Shown piece by piece: positions 11,203 through 23,178 of a DNA stretch of 64,000 nucleotides (the stretch's first letter is position 1; each line of letters starts with the position of its first letter). This DNA comes from Limnoperna fortunei (taxonomy: Eukaryota; Mollusca; Bivalvia; Mytilida; Modiolidae), in the NCBI GenBank assembly GCA_944474755.1, contig OX104112.1, positions 67,752,433-67,816,432 on the forward strand, written 5' to 3'. A model generated the notes under the pieces. The model made no database searches. It was not told the origin of the DNA and worked only from the letters and a program-made list of their open reading frames with translations. A program made the translations under genes and the position numbers.

Positions 11203-13180
11203 ATAGAATAGAATGGCTTTATTTCCAATCAAGGGCCCTCAAGGGGCAAAAAATCAGATACAATGATTATGATAATTATACAATATAAATAATTGAACAC
11301 AGGACAGGCCAGAGCACATTAAAAATATATGTTGTTACAAATATATCATGTTAACACTAATAATAATAATTTGTGATGATTTTTACCTCTATATTGTAGG
11401 CACATTTTTATAAAAAGACACAATTCTTTTAAAATTCTTTCATCCCCATTAGTAAGAAGCCATATGAATTTAGCTTCATTACTCATATTTTTAAAATTCT
11501 GGTTATAATGAGATATGCTTTCAAAAAAAAGTTTTTCTATAATTTTCATAAAAAATACAATCTATCATAAAATGTTTTTCATCTTCAATATCTTCATTAC
11601 TACATTTGGTGCATTTTCTGTCTGATCTTGGTAAGTTTTTATATCTCCCAGCTTTAATATTAAGTGGATGTGCACTGATCCTTAGTTTACAAATAGATTG
11701 CCTTATAGAAAAATCTTTTATAAATAAATACTTTTCTTTTCCAAAGCAGCTTTTAAGACTAAAATAAGTATCTAATTTCCCTTTATTTGAACCAACTAAA
11801 TTTATCTTTTCTTTATTCCAATATGTGTTAAAGTTATTTGCCAATATTTGTTTAACTAGTTTACTTATCTACAAAGTTTCATTTTAATGTTTAGTAACTG
11901 TAACTCATTCATAATATACAATATGCTAAAATACCATGTATTAATATTACTTAAATGCAGATTTTTATTACAAATATAAGAATCAAACAATAAATCTTCC
12001 TGCTCTTCCAATCGATAACAATATTTAATCATAGACAATATGATAGAAAAATATAAAAGATATCGACCAAGTTCAGACATCACTGCTATATTCGATCTCT
12101 TTTTGTTTACACCAAGAATATATTTTAAAAATTTGGTATGTGAAAGTTCAGAATGACCTGATAAAAATATTTTTTCAAAGCAGTAATTACTTTCTTTTTT
12201 ACAACTAGCTGAGTTGGTTGAAAACATTCCCCATATTTCACTGCCATATGTTAAAATTGGTTTTATGGTGTGGTCATACAAAAATGCAAGTACGTGTCAA
12301 TAATTGGACTTGATAAGGATCAACAATTTTGTAGTTTAAAACAAGCCTTCATAGATTTTTTATAAAGATCTGTTTTATATTGACTAAAATTTCCATTATT
12401 TGAAATGATAATTCCCAAATATTTGTATTTGGTAGATACTGTAATAGGAGTGTTATTATAAAGTATAGGATGTTTAAGTAACTTACCAGATTTATTACAA
12501 ATAATAACATTAGTTTTTGAAATGTTAACATTAAGACAACATTTTGAACAATAAGAACTCTGCAAGTTCATTCTTTGTTGCAACCCATCTTGAGTTTCAG
12601 ATAAAATAACAATGTCATCTGCATACATAAGACAGTCCACTCTATTATCATTTACATTTACAGCTCCAGCTGTTATCGGAAATATATCAGGTAGATCATT
12701 TATAAAAATTTTAACCAAGTTAGGGCTTAATACATCACCCTGTTTGACACCTATGCTTGATTGAAAGGTTCGTGTTATTCTATTCTCTATTTTAATACAT
12801 AATTCACTTTTCTTATACATATCTTTAATAATGTCATAAAATTTTCCTGATATCCCATTTTGAATAAGTTTATATTTTATACCAGAATGAATAACGGTAT
12901 CGAATGCTAAATCGCAGATCAATAAAACAGGCAACGTTTTCCATTTTTTGCTATTAATATATTTATCAATAATGGTTTTTAGCACAAAATGTGGTCAGAA
13001 GTTCTCGATTTTTTGGAGAACCCTATTTGAAATTGATTAATTATTTTTTCTCTACTAGATATTTGTCTAGTCTGTTATTTAGGACTGTATTAAAACTTTA
13101 CCAATACATGAATTTATGGCTATACCTCTAGTTTTCAGGTAAGCTTGGGTCACCAGATTTATAAATTGAAGTCATATGGT
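11203..13180 (-). mobile_element. CR1/Jockey-type LINE, 5'-truncated, nested in the Tx1-like LINE
   Basis: The minus-strand 3' end is AATAAAGCCATTCTATTC with a short (ATTCT)n tail at 11203. The coding part comprises the RT, a connection region and a C-terminal Cys/His motif. It differs clearly from the Tx1-like family: the RT has YADD and KYLGIIIS instead of HADD and VLGVYVG. It begins at about 13180 within the RT (IYKSGDPSLPEN) and is therefore 5'-truncated. I assign it only to the CR1/Jockey/I-like group. Confidence 0.7.
11346..13180 (-). pseudogene. Reverse transcriptase of the CR1/Jockey-type LINE
   Basis: Segments in order: IYKSGDPSLPEN then, after a frame change, RGIAINSCIGKV (RT motifs 0-1); 12985-12320 with DLAFDTV (A motif region), GVKQGDVLSPNL (B motif), MYADDIVILSE (C motif) and KYKYLGIIIS; 12281-11865, the connection region with YGSEIWG; 11844-11521 with ICKLRISAHPLNI and CTKCSNEDIEDEKHFMIDC, a CCHC-like C-terminal motif; 11549-11346, the end. 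Several frameshifts inactivate it. Confidence 0.75.
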
Positions 13181-14195
13181 TCACTTCATCATCCTCTGTA
13201 ATTTCTATACTCTGATCTTTACTATTATCCGCTACTTGAATATGCTCCACTTTACTAATGTCACTGCTGTTAACATTCACATCATCATTTTTGTAATCAT
13301 CGTTCTTATCATCCTCCTCCATTCCATCGTCATCACTCCTTTCACATTCACATTTCTCAACTTATCCGTCACAAACATCACACGTGCAATGGCAATCAAC
13401 ATGCGGTTTCAAACAAGATTCGCGTTTACAGTTACATGGATCGTTATTATAATATGGACAAATTTTACCGACCTTTATTGGACTGAAACATTTCATCGGT
13501 AAATTCTTACATTTGCCACATTTTTGGCATGTACATTCGTTAATTTTATGTCCGTATTCATCACAACCTCGATAAATTAGTCGTGGACATTGCCTGTATT
13601 TGTGAAGGTGACTGACAAATATTACATAAAGACCTTTGATTATTGTGTACGACTTTAAAATATTTCTCTCCATGACCAGTGTCAAACTTCGTCGACCTCG
13701 ACAGGGATACCATTCCGGGCGGGAATGTAACTCTAACATATCTAGTGCCGTCCGCCACCTGTGTTCCTGCATGAACATGTCTATAAACCTGCGACATAAT
13801 CACACAACCCCTATCAGTTAACTTGTCTAAAATCATCCGTAATATGAGCAGGTAAGTGCATAAATGATACCACTACAATATCATTAAACTTTTGTGCAGT
13901 CAAAATCTTTTTCACTTATTCGTATTCCATTTGTAAACTTAAGAGCGTTCTCTTCCGATTCGGCTGTAATTTCATACGTATTTTCTAAATCATTTGGAAC
14001 TACTGCTAAAATTGTGTTTCCTCCAGACACCTTTTCAGCAGCCTCAATAAGTCTATTAGCAGTATATGTCCTCGTATGAATATTATACAACTTTACAGAG
14101 CATTCTTTACGGAAAGTTCTTGGTTTTAACATGTATTTAGGCGTTTTACTATTGTTTGTATCTTTATTGGAACGTTGTGATCTTTGTGTTGACAT
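13181..14195 (-). pseudogene. Tx1-like LINE ORF1, decayed
   Basis: It starts at 14195 (MSTQRSQRSNKDTN). The N-terminal region contains TILAVVPNDLENTYEI. After frameshifts, VADGTRYVRVTFP, then KYFKVVHNNQRSLC (linker and first knuckle), then a Cys-rich segment with CTCQKCGKCKNLPMKC and CNCKRESCLKPHVDCHCTC, and last an acidic tail (13322 leftward). ORF1 proteins of this kind bind element RNA. The CR1-type LINE follows directly at 13180, so the ORF1 end, the whole endonuclease and half of the RT are missing. Confidence 0.75.
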
Positions 14196-14295
14196 TTTGT
14201 TTTTTGGTTTTCAGACAAAAATTACTATTGTTTGTATCTTTATTGGAACGTTGTGATCTTTGTGTTGACATTTTGTTTTTTGGTTTTCAGACAAA
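14146..14295. repeat. 76-bp tandem duplication at the LINE ORF1 start
   Basis: Two adjacent copies (14146-14221 and 14222-14295) share TTACTATTGTTTGTATCTTT and GTTGACATTTTGTTTTTTGG. The duplication repeats the ORF1 start codon and first codons. It is intrinsic to this copy or a local slippage event. Confidence 0.85.
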
Positions 14296-15296
14296 CCGCA
14301 AAAAACAAATCAGACGCACCGAAATACCCCCCTTTTACCTGCAGCGAAAAGGCAGGAATAGGGGCTAAACACAGTCAAATTTATAAAAATTAAAGTGTCA
14401 CTATCACTTCAGAACATCCGAAGAAATTGATTATACATTTTAAATTGATCAATACGACATCCAACCCACCGAATAAAGCAAATCACATCGGACATGTAGA
14501 AATTACATCCCGCCGCTTTGGGTGCGTTGGAACGGATCGAGAATGTTTTGTAGAAAAAGGAGAGGGCGGACAGGGTAGTGGGAGACAGGGAGAGAGGGGG
14601 AGGGAGAAAGGAGTAGAGGGGAGGGACAAAGGAGCTGAGGGGAGGGAGAAAGGAGCGGAGGGGAGGGAGAACGGAGAAAGGGGGAGAGAAAGGAAAAAAT
14701 AAAAAAAGAGGGAGACAGTACTAGTACAAATATATTCTTTAATTCGTACCTGAAAGTCATTTAATAAGTGCCAATTCATTGATTTAATTGAAAAAGACTA
14801 AAATTATTTTCATAAAACTCCAGGAAAGAGATAAATTGCATCCAAATGACCAGAATTTTTACTATGCTAGTATGCAGTAAGGTTTTTCCTGAAGCGTATG
14901 TCTGTCCCTTTTCTATATTGTGATCACTTATTGACTATATAGGTGTCTGTCATCTGTTATCTGTCCGTTGTTAACTTTTTAAACAATCTTCTCCTCTGAC
15001 ACCACTTAGAGTACCTAGTTTTAGATTTGTATCCATGAGTTTGATCCATGTATGTAAAACAAATATTAATCAAAGCGCAGTTTGCACTGGTAGTGTTTTA
15101 TTGCATGTAGTACGTAATACCGGTAGATTTGAAAGCAAATGAAGTTTTGTTAATTCTTTTACATTGAAAATTATAACAATTTCAATAAGTCGTAGCGCAC
15201 GTTACCGGGGCCTCTAAACGTAGCGTCATTTGAGCTTTTTGACATTACGTTAAATATTACGTCGTGCACCTTAAAAGATGGTTTTATATCTAGATT
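14296..15296. other. Non-coding stretch with a polypurine tract
   Basis: The sequence from 14296 to about 14370 may be LINE 5' UTR, but no tRNA half is found at its edge, unlike the other insertions. From about 14556 to 14715 the plus strand is nearly all purine, with imperfect GGGAGA and GGAGGG repeats. Open frames there are compositional artefacts. The remainder is unassigned. Confidence 0.5.
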
Positions 15297-15642
15297 TTAT
15301 GGTGGCATATATCTGCCACCACATATCACTTAATTAAGTAGACATATTTTCGGAAATATGTCAACATGCTACATAATTAAGTCAACATAATACTAAATAA
15401 AGTCATCATTATCAGATTAGAAAAAAGAGGGGGAAATGCGCTGTTTGAACAGAATGTGCCATCTACTTTTCCACTTATTTATCGTGCAAGTAGACATAAT
15501 TATGAATTAAGTGGACATAATTTTCTGAATAAGTCAACTTAATTTTCTGTTTAAGTCGACATAAGTTTTTGATTATGTCGACATAATTAAGTCCACATAA
15601 TCTGTCTGATTATTAAGTCGACATAATTATCTACCATTTAAC
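15297..15642 (+). repeat. Left arm of fold-back element
   Basis: Complementary to 16851-17217 with scattered mismatches and small indels. It ends in ATAATTATCTACCATTTAAC. Confidence 0.8.
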
Positions 15643-16850
15643 TTTAACACAAATAAGACCTCTTTAAACTACGGGAAACAAAACTGAGAAAAAAAGAAAA
15701 CATATAACTAGTAATCCTGTGCTGGGGATGCCCAACACATAAGAAGTCCCCTCCCGTTACTGCACATAAATTTAAAAATTATACTAAAAGAAACCCTCAT
15801 GAAAATCGGACCAATTGTGATTTTCAATTATTTTTTTCACAAGTGTTTTGGCAATTTTGGCGGCCAGTTTTTTTTTAATATGATTCTCAGGCTGTTACGA
15901 ATGCCAGGGTGGTTTTAGCCTTGGGTTACCACCCCTGATTTACTAAAAAGCGTCCGATAAATTATTTAAAGGGTTCAAAATCATTTAAAGTTTAACGATT
16001 ACTTCATAAATTCAATGCTGGGGCTCTCATTATAACTGATCGTGCGCTAAATCCTGGCTCGGTCACTCTTTAGTAAATCAGGAATGAAAAGTTTACCAAC
16101 ATTGGAGTTGAACCACCATGGCTTCCGTAAAAGATTCAAAATCAGAATTCTTCTGGTCAAAAAGGTCCATATATATCAATGTCCAAGGTAACATGAAAGT
16201 GATTATCCCGCTGCTGAACAGGAACACGTGCCTGCTAAAGAGTAATGTCCATGCAGTATGCCATTTTTCAACAACCGAATAAACAACTAAGTACTATCTT
16301 TAAAAAAGATAATCGGCGCTGTCTGACAGTAGTTGGATTTGAATATTAAAATCACAAAATAGGAATTGTACCTTAACAAATATAAACTTGAAAAATAACC
16401 TCCTATTTAAATGCATATTAGTTATAACATTAGATTGGTCACCACTCTGATCAATTAATATTGTATGAAGCTATTTACAATTAGAGACGCAGCTAGTCCA
16501 CCATGGACGCAATATGACGACGGATGCATAGTGTGTGCATAGGATTATTCTATAATACAAAAATATAGTTTCAAGTTCCCTTTTTATACCCCCCCCCCCC
16601 GCTTGAAAATTGGGGGTATATAGTGATAGGGGTGTCTGTCCGTCCGTCCTTCCGTTACACCTAAGGGTACCCATCTCTAGTCCGCAACTCCTCCTAAACC
16701 CCTCTATGGATTTTCATGAAACATGATTTAAGAGGGCTTAACCTCTACACGAGCCACGACATACTGCTGGCTCGGGTCTCATTTCTGCCATGATTCTCTC
16801 ATTGAGGTCTTAAAATTTCAACTGCTAAACCAAGCCCCCCCCCTTTTCAA

Positions 16851-17217
16851 GTTAAATGGTAGATAATTATGTCGACTTAATAATCAGACAGATTATGTGG
16901 ACTTAATTATGTCGACATAATCAAAAACTTATGTCGACTTAAACAGAAAATTAAGTTGACTTAATCATAAAATTATGTCGACTTAATCAGAAAATTATGT
17001 CCACTTAATTCATAATTATGTCTACTTGCACGATAAATAAGTGGAAAAGTAGATGGCACATTCTGTTCAAACAGCGCATTTTCCCTCTTTTTTCCAATCT
17101 GATAATGATGACTTAATTCAGTTTTATGTTGACTTAATTATGTAGCATGTTGACATATTTCCGAAAATATGTCGACTTAATTAAGTGATATGTGGTGGCA
17201 GATATATGCCACCATAA
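16851..17217 (-). repeat. Right arm of fold-back element
   Basis: Inverted copy of 15297-15642. It starts GTTAAATGGTAGATAATTAT and ends GCCACCATAA. Confidence 0.8.
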
Positions 17218-17221
17218 GATT

Positions 17222-19796
17222 TGTATGTCTATGTCCACAATAAATAACCATTTATTGCTCAAATTGTATTTAAATTCGCACACGTACATTTTGCGCATTA
17301 ATAATTTCCTTATCGAATATATTTATAATATGTTCATGCAACTTTGTTAATAATAACATCGTTTAAAAAATGTCACGCTAACGAAACGACTATAGAAATA
17401 GATAAACTCGTGTAAATCTGACAAAAATATATGTTGGACTCTAAAAATTCATGGAAAAATTATTGAGAAAAAAAACGCATATCTAAAATGATATTATATT
17501 TTTCAGTGTGTGAATTTAAAGTGCGGCAAATACGTCGAAAGTCGTAATAATTCGGTAAAAAATTGCACAAATGTGTTCGTAATAAACGTTACTAGACATT
17601 GGTTGAATGTATAGCACTTTCACAATACACGAAAACAAATTGAAAAGGGGCAAAATCTGAAATTAAGAAAAACGCATTCTTGTAAAAGTGTTTATTTTTC
17701 AATTTAACTTTTTTGTTACAAATAAAAAACATTAAAAAGCGGAAACTTTTATAGGTATATCCCGTTATTCATAGTAATTCAGAGTAATGATTACGTCACC
17801 ATACTAGATTTTGGGTACCTTCACTCATGGCAAATTTCATGAAAATAAGGGACTAAAAGCTCTGAATGTCCAAATGACCTGGTCTTGCTTTTCTTGTTAC
17901 AATTTACAACTCAATTTATGGGGGAAATCTTGGTTAAATATTTTTTAGTTTCTTATTATTCAAGTATATTGGTTACCCCAAAAGACGGATATAGTTCGTT
18001 TTGATCCACAACTAAAAATACAAGTGTATTGACACTTTCGTCATCCATTAAAGGTCTCCGAACCAAAAAATATTTACTAGTATCGGAAACTAAAAAAGAC
18101 CCAACAACCTGCGGTAAGTCTAAGTTATGTTATATTCATAATTACACTTGTAAAAAAATTATTTCTACACATTGAAAGCCTGTAATGCTCACATTACTCA
18201 TTACAAAAACTTTAGTTTAATCGACATGAACATTACACAAAATTTGTGGCCATCTTGAATTTAGGATCTCTGCCAAAATCTTAAAATTTATACAGTATCA
18301 CAATTATATTTGCTACTCAGATTTTCAGAGCAAGATTCATTTTAATTTCCGCCAATCAGAAAATCAATGGCTCTAGTAGCCACAATGCATTTTAAAATGG
18401 CAGAAAATTGCCCTGATATCAGTTCTGCATAATTTGATTTAAATAAGTGAAATAGTTTATGAAACCAGCTATTTTTTTAGTGCCTCTGGAGTTCTATGTT
18501 CCAGTGTTGTGGCCATCTTGGTTTTAGGATCAGTACCAAGATTCACGATTTATAGAAAAGTAATACAGTTTACTGGTTTATGTATCTGAGAACTGCCCTA
18601 ATCTGAACTATTTTTCACAAGTGCAAGTTGAAGAACATGGGTCAACACTTGTTTTGGCCAATATCTCACAATGTTATATAGCTACAGAAAAAAACCCGTT
18701 ACATTAGAATGATCAGCACATTCAATCTTTTTTAAATTCAGAAGTTTTGTTTAACTGCCTGTAGGAGTTGTGGACATTAAGTTACGATTTTTTTAGAAAA
18801 TTGTCAGTTTTGACAGTATAACTTGAAAAATAAACCAGAGATTGATATAGTAAATTGTAAAAATGATCAATGCAAATCACTATGTTGGTCTAAATTGTCT
18901 GACAACTTCTTAAAGAAGTTTTTGCCCTTTAATAATGACTAGAGTGAAACTGTTAATTGCAAAAAATTATCAGCAAGACAATGCCTATAAATAACGCATT
19001 TGGTCCAAAATTGTCAGACGAATCCTTACAGGTGTTTTTGCCCTTTAATAACAATTTTGTTATGAAAATATAAGTATTTGCCTTATAAATTTAAAGCTAG
19101 AGAAAAACTGTCAATTGCAAAAATAAACAGAAGGACATGGCCTACCAACAATTTAATTGTCAAAAATGTGTCCAGTTACTCCTTATAGTATTATATGTCA
19201 TTTACTCATAATTTTTCTTTAAATTTTCGGTGTTTCTTTGTAACTTAAAACTTATAAATTTCTCAATGAATTATCCTCATACTTACCTTAAGTTTATAAA
19301 GAATTACATAATTAAACAATTCAACGGTTAACAAAATCGCAAAGTTTCTAAGTTTGAAAATAAGGAAAAAAAATCCCCGAACAATAATAACAGGTGTACA
19401 ACTTCAATACATTTGCAATCTTTCTGTGAAATTTAGAGTTCTAGACTGAAAACTGTAGGAGTTGATTACACAATATATGTTCTGTCTTCTGTAAATGTGT
19501 TCAAAAATGACCACGTTCCAAGGTCTGGAAAATTAGGAAACATGCTGGAACACTTCCAAAATAGCAGGTTCAACAAATTCAATACATGTGCAATCGTTAT
19601 ACGAAGTTTCAGAGATCTGGGTTGAAAACTGTAGGAGGAGTTGATAAAAATAGATACCCCATTTCCCCTGCCCGCCTTACTAAATCATACTATAGCCCAA
19701 AATCAGAGTGATACTCTAAATTGCAAAAATGATATGTAAGGCAAGGGCCACTTTAATCAAAATTATATTATTTCACTTGCCCCCCCTTTTTTTGCT
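17222..19796. repeat. Non-coding DNA with degenerate internal repeats
   Basis: No gene is seen. Several diverged duplications occur: GTGGCCATCTTG...TTTAGGATC at about 18246 and 18509; TTTTTGCCCTTTAATAA at about 18919 and 19035, part of a repeat of roughly 120 bp; TCAATACAT.TGCAATC followed by GAAAACTGTAGGAG at about 19406 and 19580. These look like an old, diverged tandem repeat. Confidence 0.5.
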
Positions 19797-19815
19797 ATGG
19801 TCGCTGCGTGTTACA

Positions 19816-19863
19816 ACCTCCAGTTTACTAGACTGGCGCTCCAACTAACTGAGCTACAGAGCC
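19816..19863 (-). pseudogene. tRNA-Thr 5' part, degenerate
   Basis: Acceptor 5' strand, D arm and anticodon arm are recognisable, with at least three substitutions. The T arm is missing and unrelated sequence begins at 19815. Confidence 0.7.
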
Positions 19864-20530
19864 GTGTTAGCAATGTGTTCAAAATTTATATTCTTATGTG
19901 TAGACTATATACGATCTATACAGCTGGTATCAGCAAATGTAAAAGTGATGTTTTTACCACTAGATATTTTGCACGATCGGTTCGTCATCTTTGTGCAATA
20001 TATTCACTCGTATTTGAACACGAATACCTCATTTGTATAGTTATCATTTATTGATTTGCCAGTACTAGTACAGCACACACTGTTTTCCTTGTCCTTCCTT
20101 TATTTGAATCGCAAGTTTAAAAAAAAGGCTCCAGCGAGATTTGAACTCGCGACCTCCAGTTTACTAGACTGGCGCTCTAACCAACGGAGTTATGGAGCCT
20201 TGCGTGCAAAATACAGCTTATAATGGGTATTTGTTTCTAATACAAGACTTTCCTATGCACAGACATTTCAGCCGAGTTAATGCTGAGCATGATCATTTTG
20301 CATGTAATTATATGGCTGTGACACCATTCTTTCTAGGTAAACTCATTGAGTCTTACCAGAGTGAGAAAAAGAAAGTTCTGAATGCATGGCTACCTAATGC
20401 GCGACTATTTCCGACAAACCCAACACTGAGCGTATCAATCGTAATGTACAATGGAAATGAAATGAAATGTCGACTCTAGTTAACGTTTCTATTTGAATGG
20501 CACAAAAGTAACAAACACGCATGAGAAAAA
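19864..20530 (-). repeat. Older unit of the tRNA-Thr array
   Basis: S1 and S2 spacers surround the tRNA at 20127-20199 with more substitutions than in the array right of 42 kb. Confidence 0.85.
20127..20199 (-). tRNA. tRNA-Thr(AGT), type B, probably decayed
   Basis: 73 nt with anticodon AGT. Two substitutions fall in the D arm (plus strand CGGAGTTATGG for CTGAGCTATGG) and weaken box A, so function is doubtful. Confidence 0.65.
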
Positions 20531-20581
20531 GGCTCCGGCGAGATTCGAACTCGCGACCTCCAGTTTACTAGACTGGCGCTC
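20531..20581 (-). pseudogene. tRNA-Thr 3' part, split by LINE
   Basis: D stem 3' side to acceptor 3' end of a type A gene, joined to the LINE A-tail at 20582. The matching 5' part is 26968-27004. Confidence 0.85.
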
Positions 20582-22563
20582 TTTTTTTTTTATCTTTATT
20601 AAAATAAGTCACAAATATAACAAATTAAAATACATAAAATACATCACAGTGTCATATATTTATATTGATAAATTACCTACATTGTTCTATTGTGTATTAT
20701 TATTACAGTCTGAAAAGGAGTTCACCGTTTGTTTCTTCTAATAATGGATTGTTGCGTAAAAACTTCTTGTGAAATATAACATTCATTTGATTTCTCTTGC
20801 AAAAATATACATAAAAATACGTTAAGTAATGTTTTAGTGTATTATACTTAAACAATTGAACTAAATCGACATTTTGATCCCCATTCACAACCAAATTTCT
20901 TCTTCTAAAAATACAGTAGCGGGCTGTAGAGAGAATGAAATTCAAAAAGATATCATTGACACCTTTCATTTTCCACTAAAACCCAACAATAACAAAACTT
21001 CCTTTCTTACTGAAGAAATTCTATAATGGAGTCACAATTTTCAAATAATATCTGCAGTAATCCTGACAAATAGTCTTGGAATTCAGTTAACTCATCACAA
21101 TTTGAGAAAATGTGTAATATGTCTTTCTTTTCTAAACCACATACATCACAATGCCCATGATCTGACAACCCAATTTTTGCTAATTTACAGTTTGTGAAAA
21201 TACAATTATGAGCTATTTTGTAATCGAGCTCTATCATTTTCGAGGGTTTCCAGAACATATTTAAGTGTGTCCAGATTTTATGAAATTCAGAATCATCTAT
21301 GTTGAACAATTCTTTCCACATCAAAATACCACTGGGTTCTACAGTAATCTTATCTAATAAACACTTGTATAATTTTTTTACGCTACATAATTTGAGATCA
21401 CATAGTATATAATTTATTAAAACAGAAATTTCTATTGTTCTAAAAGTGTTCCTATAGTGCACCCTTCTTCCATTGATCAGGTAACGCACATTTTAAACAA
21501 TTATATCGTTCAGTTATATACTTTACATCGACATTGTCAGATACATTTTGAATTATTTCTACTATAGCACTGTCTGGCAAAAATCCAGGTTTCACTTTAT
21601 AACACATATCTTTTAACTAAATAATGCCAGCAGTGATAAAATCATACCCGAGTACAGTTTTATCCCTCACCAAAATCTCTGTATTTTTAAACAAAGGTTG
21701 ATCATAAATATTCTCTATAATTAACTTAAAAACACACTTATCTTTAATATTGTACAGTGATTCTAACATTTCCTGTTATACAAGAGGAATACATTTAAGT
21801 TCACATTTTGGTAACTGAATGAACAGAATATCTAATCCAAGTTTCATATTATAAATCTTTGATACAAAATATTTAAATGTATATTTCCACAATACTTTAT
21901 ACTCTTCATCTATCAATCTACCTAAAAATTTCAATCTAAAGGCATTAATTTTACATGTCATATCAAACCACCTTTGATCTTTAAATCAATAATAGAATTA
22001 TACTTTACAAGATGTGATTTATTATTCCATATAAAATTCACACATAAATTCTGTATTTCATGTTTAGCCCATTCTGGTATAGAAGATACAAAAAGTACAT
22101 GCCAAAATCTAGACATCATTCATGAATTTACAACATTTACTCTACCCTGTATAGCAAGTTGTCTTTGTAACCATATATTCAAAAGTGACCTTAGTTTGCT
22201 TATTTTATTTCCAGTTTAAATCATCACACATTTTAGTATCTTTACCTACATAAACACCTAGTAATTTCATATTTTTATCACATTTTTGTAATCCAAAACT
22301 AGCAATTTCTTCTGGAGATAATTCTGCTTTACCAACAGACAATATTTCGGATTTTTGTTTATTAACTTTAGCTCCAGTGGCTTTACCATATAATTGAAAT
22401 TCTTGGAAAACTTCTGATATTGGGATCTTTGTTACATACTGACAGAGTTGTATCATCAGCATGTTGAAAAATTAACCCTTGTTTGTCACAGTTTGGTATG
22501 GTAATACCTTTTATTTTTTTATTTTCCACAATTTTGCAACGTAATGGTTCAGCAGCATATATA

Positions 22564-23178
22564 ATAAAGCACTAATTGGACATCCTTTTCCAATACCATT
22601 TTTGATTAGAAAATAATTCGTAAAAAAAACCATTACATTTAACCGCACTGATAATACTTTTATAAAATATTTGTATCCAATTTATAAATTTTCTTCCAAA
22701 GCCAAACTTATGCAATACTTCTAATAAATATACATGACTAACCCTATCAAAAGCCTTCTCTTGATCTATTTTTATTATATATCCCTCAAGGTAATCCCTC
22801 TCTAAAGCACTAATTGGACATCCTTGTCTAATACCATTTTTGATTAGAAAATAATTCGTAAGAAACCCATTACATTTAACCGCACTGATAATACTTTTAT
22901 AAAATATTTGCTACCACAGGTCGGGAGTTCTCTCCGGGTACTCCGGCTTCCTCCCCCAATAAAAACTGGACGCCATGAAATAGCTGAAAAATTGCTGAAA
23001 GTGGCGTTAAAACACCATTCAATCAAACAAACAAACATAAAATATTTGTATCCAATTTATAAATTTTCTTCCAAAGCCAAACTTATGCAATACTTCTAAT
23101 AAATATACATGACTAACTCTATCAAAAGCCTTCTCTTGATCTATTTTTATTATATATCCCTCAAGGTCATCCCTCTCA
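22564..23178 (-). repeat. Tandem duplication within the LINE RT domain
   Basis: A 239-bp segment (22564-22802) is repeated at 22803-23178, where the second copy also contains a SINE. The duplicated part encodes the DQEKAFDRV motif and adjoining residues. A few substitutions separate the copies. Confidence 0.85.
22911..23036 (+). mobile_element. SINE-like insertion, 5'-truncated
   Basis: 126 bp flanked by a perfect 12-bp duplication (ATAAAATATTTG at 22899-22910 and 23037-23048). The body contains CCGGGTACTCCGGCTTCCTC and GTGGCGTTAAAACACC, and the tail is (CAAA)n. I know closely similar 3' parts from dispersed molluscan SINE-like repeats. The insertion lies only in the second copy of the RT duplication, so it came after or with that duplication. 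Confidence 0.75.

Larger units (their letters stand above)
15297..17217. mobile_element. Fold-back type DNA element, 1.9 kb, long inverted arms
   Basis: The arms of about 350 bp (15297-15642 and 16851-17217) are inverted copies. Flanking GATT at 15293-15296 and 17218-17221 is a clean 4-bp target duplication. Each tip begins TTATGGTGGCATATATCTGC, and its first part is itself a small palindrome. The arms hold many short inverted motifs of the type TTAAGTCGACATAATT. The middle has no transposase, so the element is non-autonomous. Confidence 0.8.

Noticed and set aside
14427..14779. ORFs on both strands across the purine-rich tract
   Set aside because: The Gly/Arg/Glu and Ser/Pro/Leu repeats are products of the low-complexity DNA.
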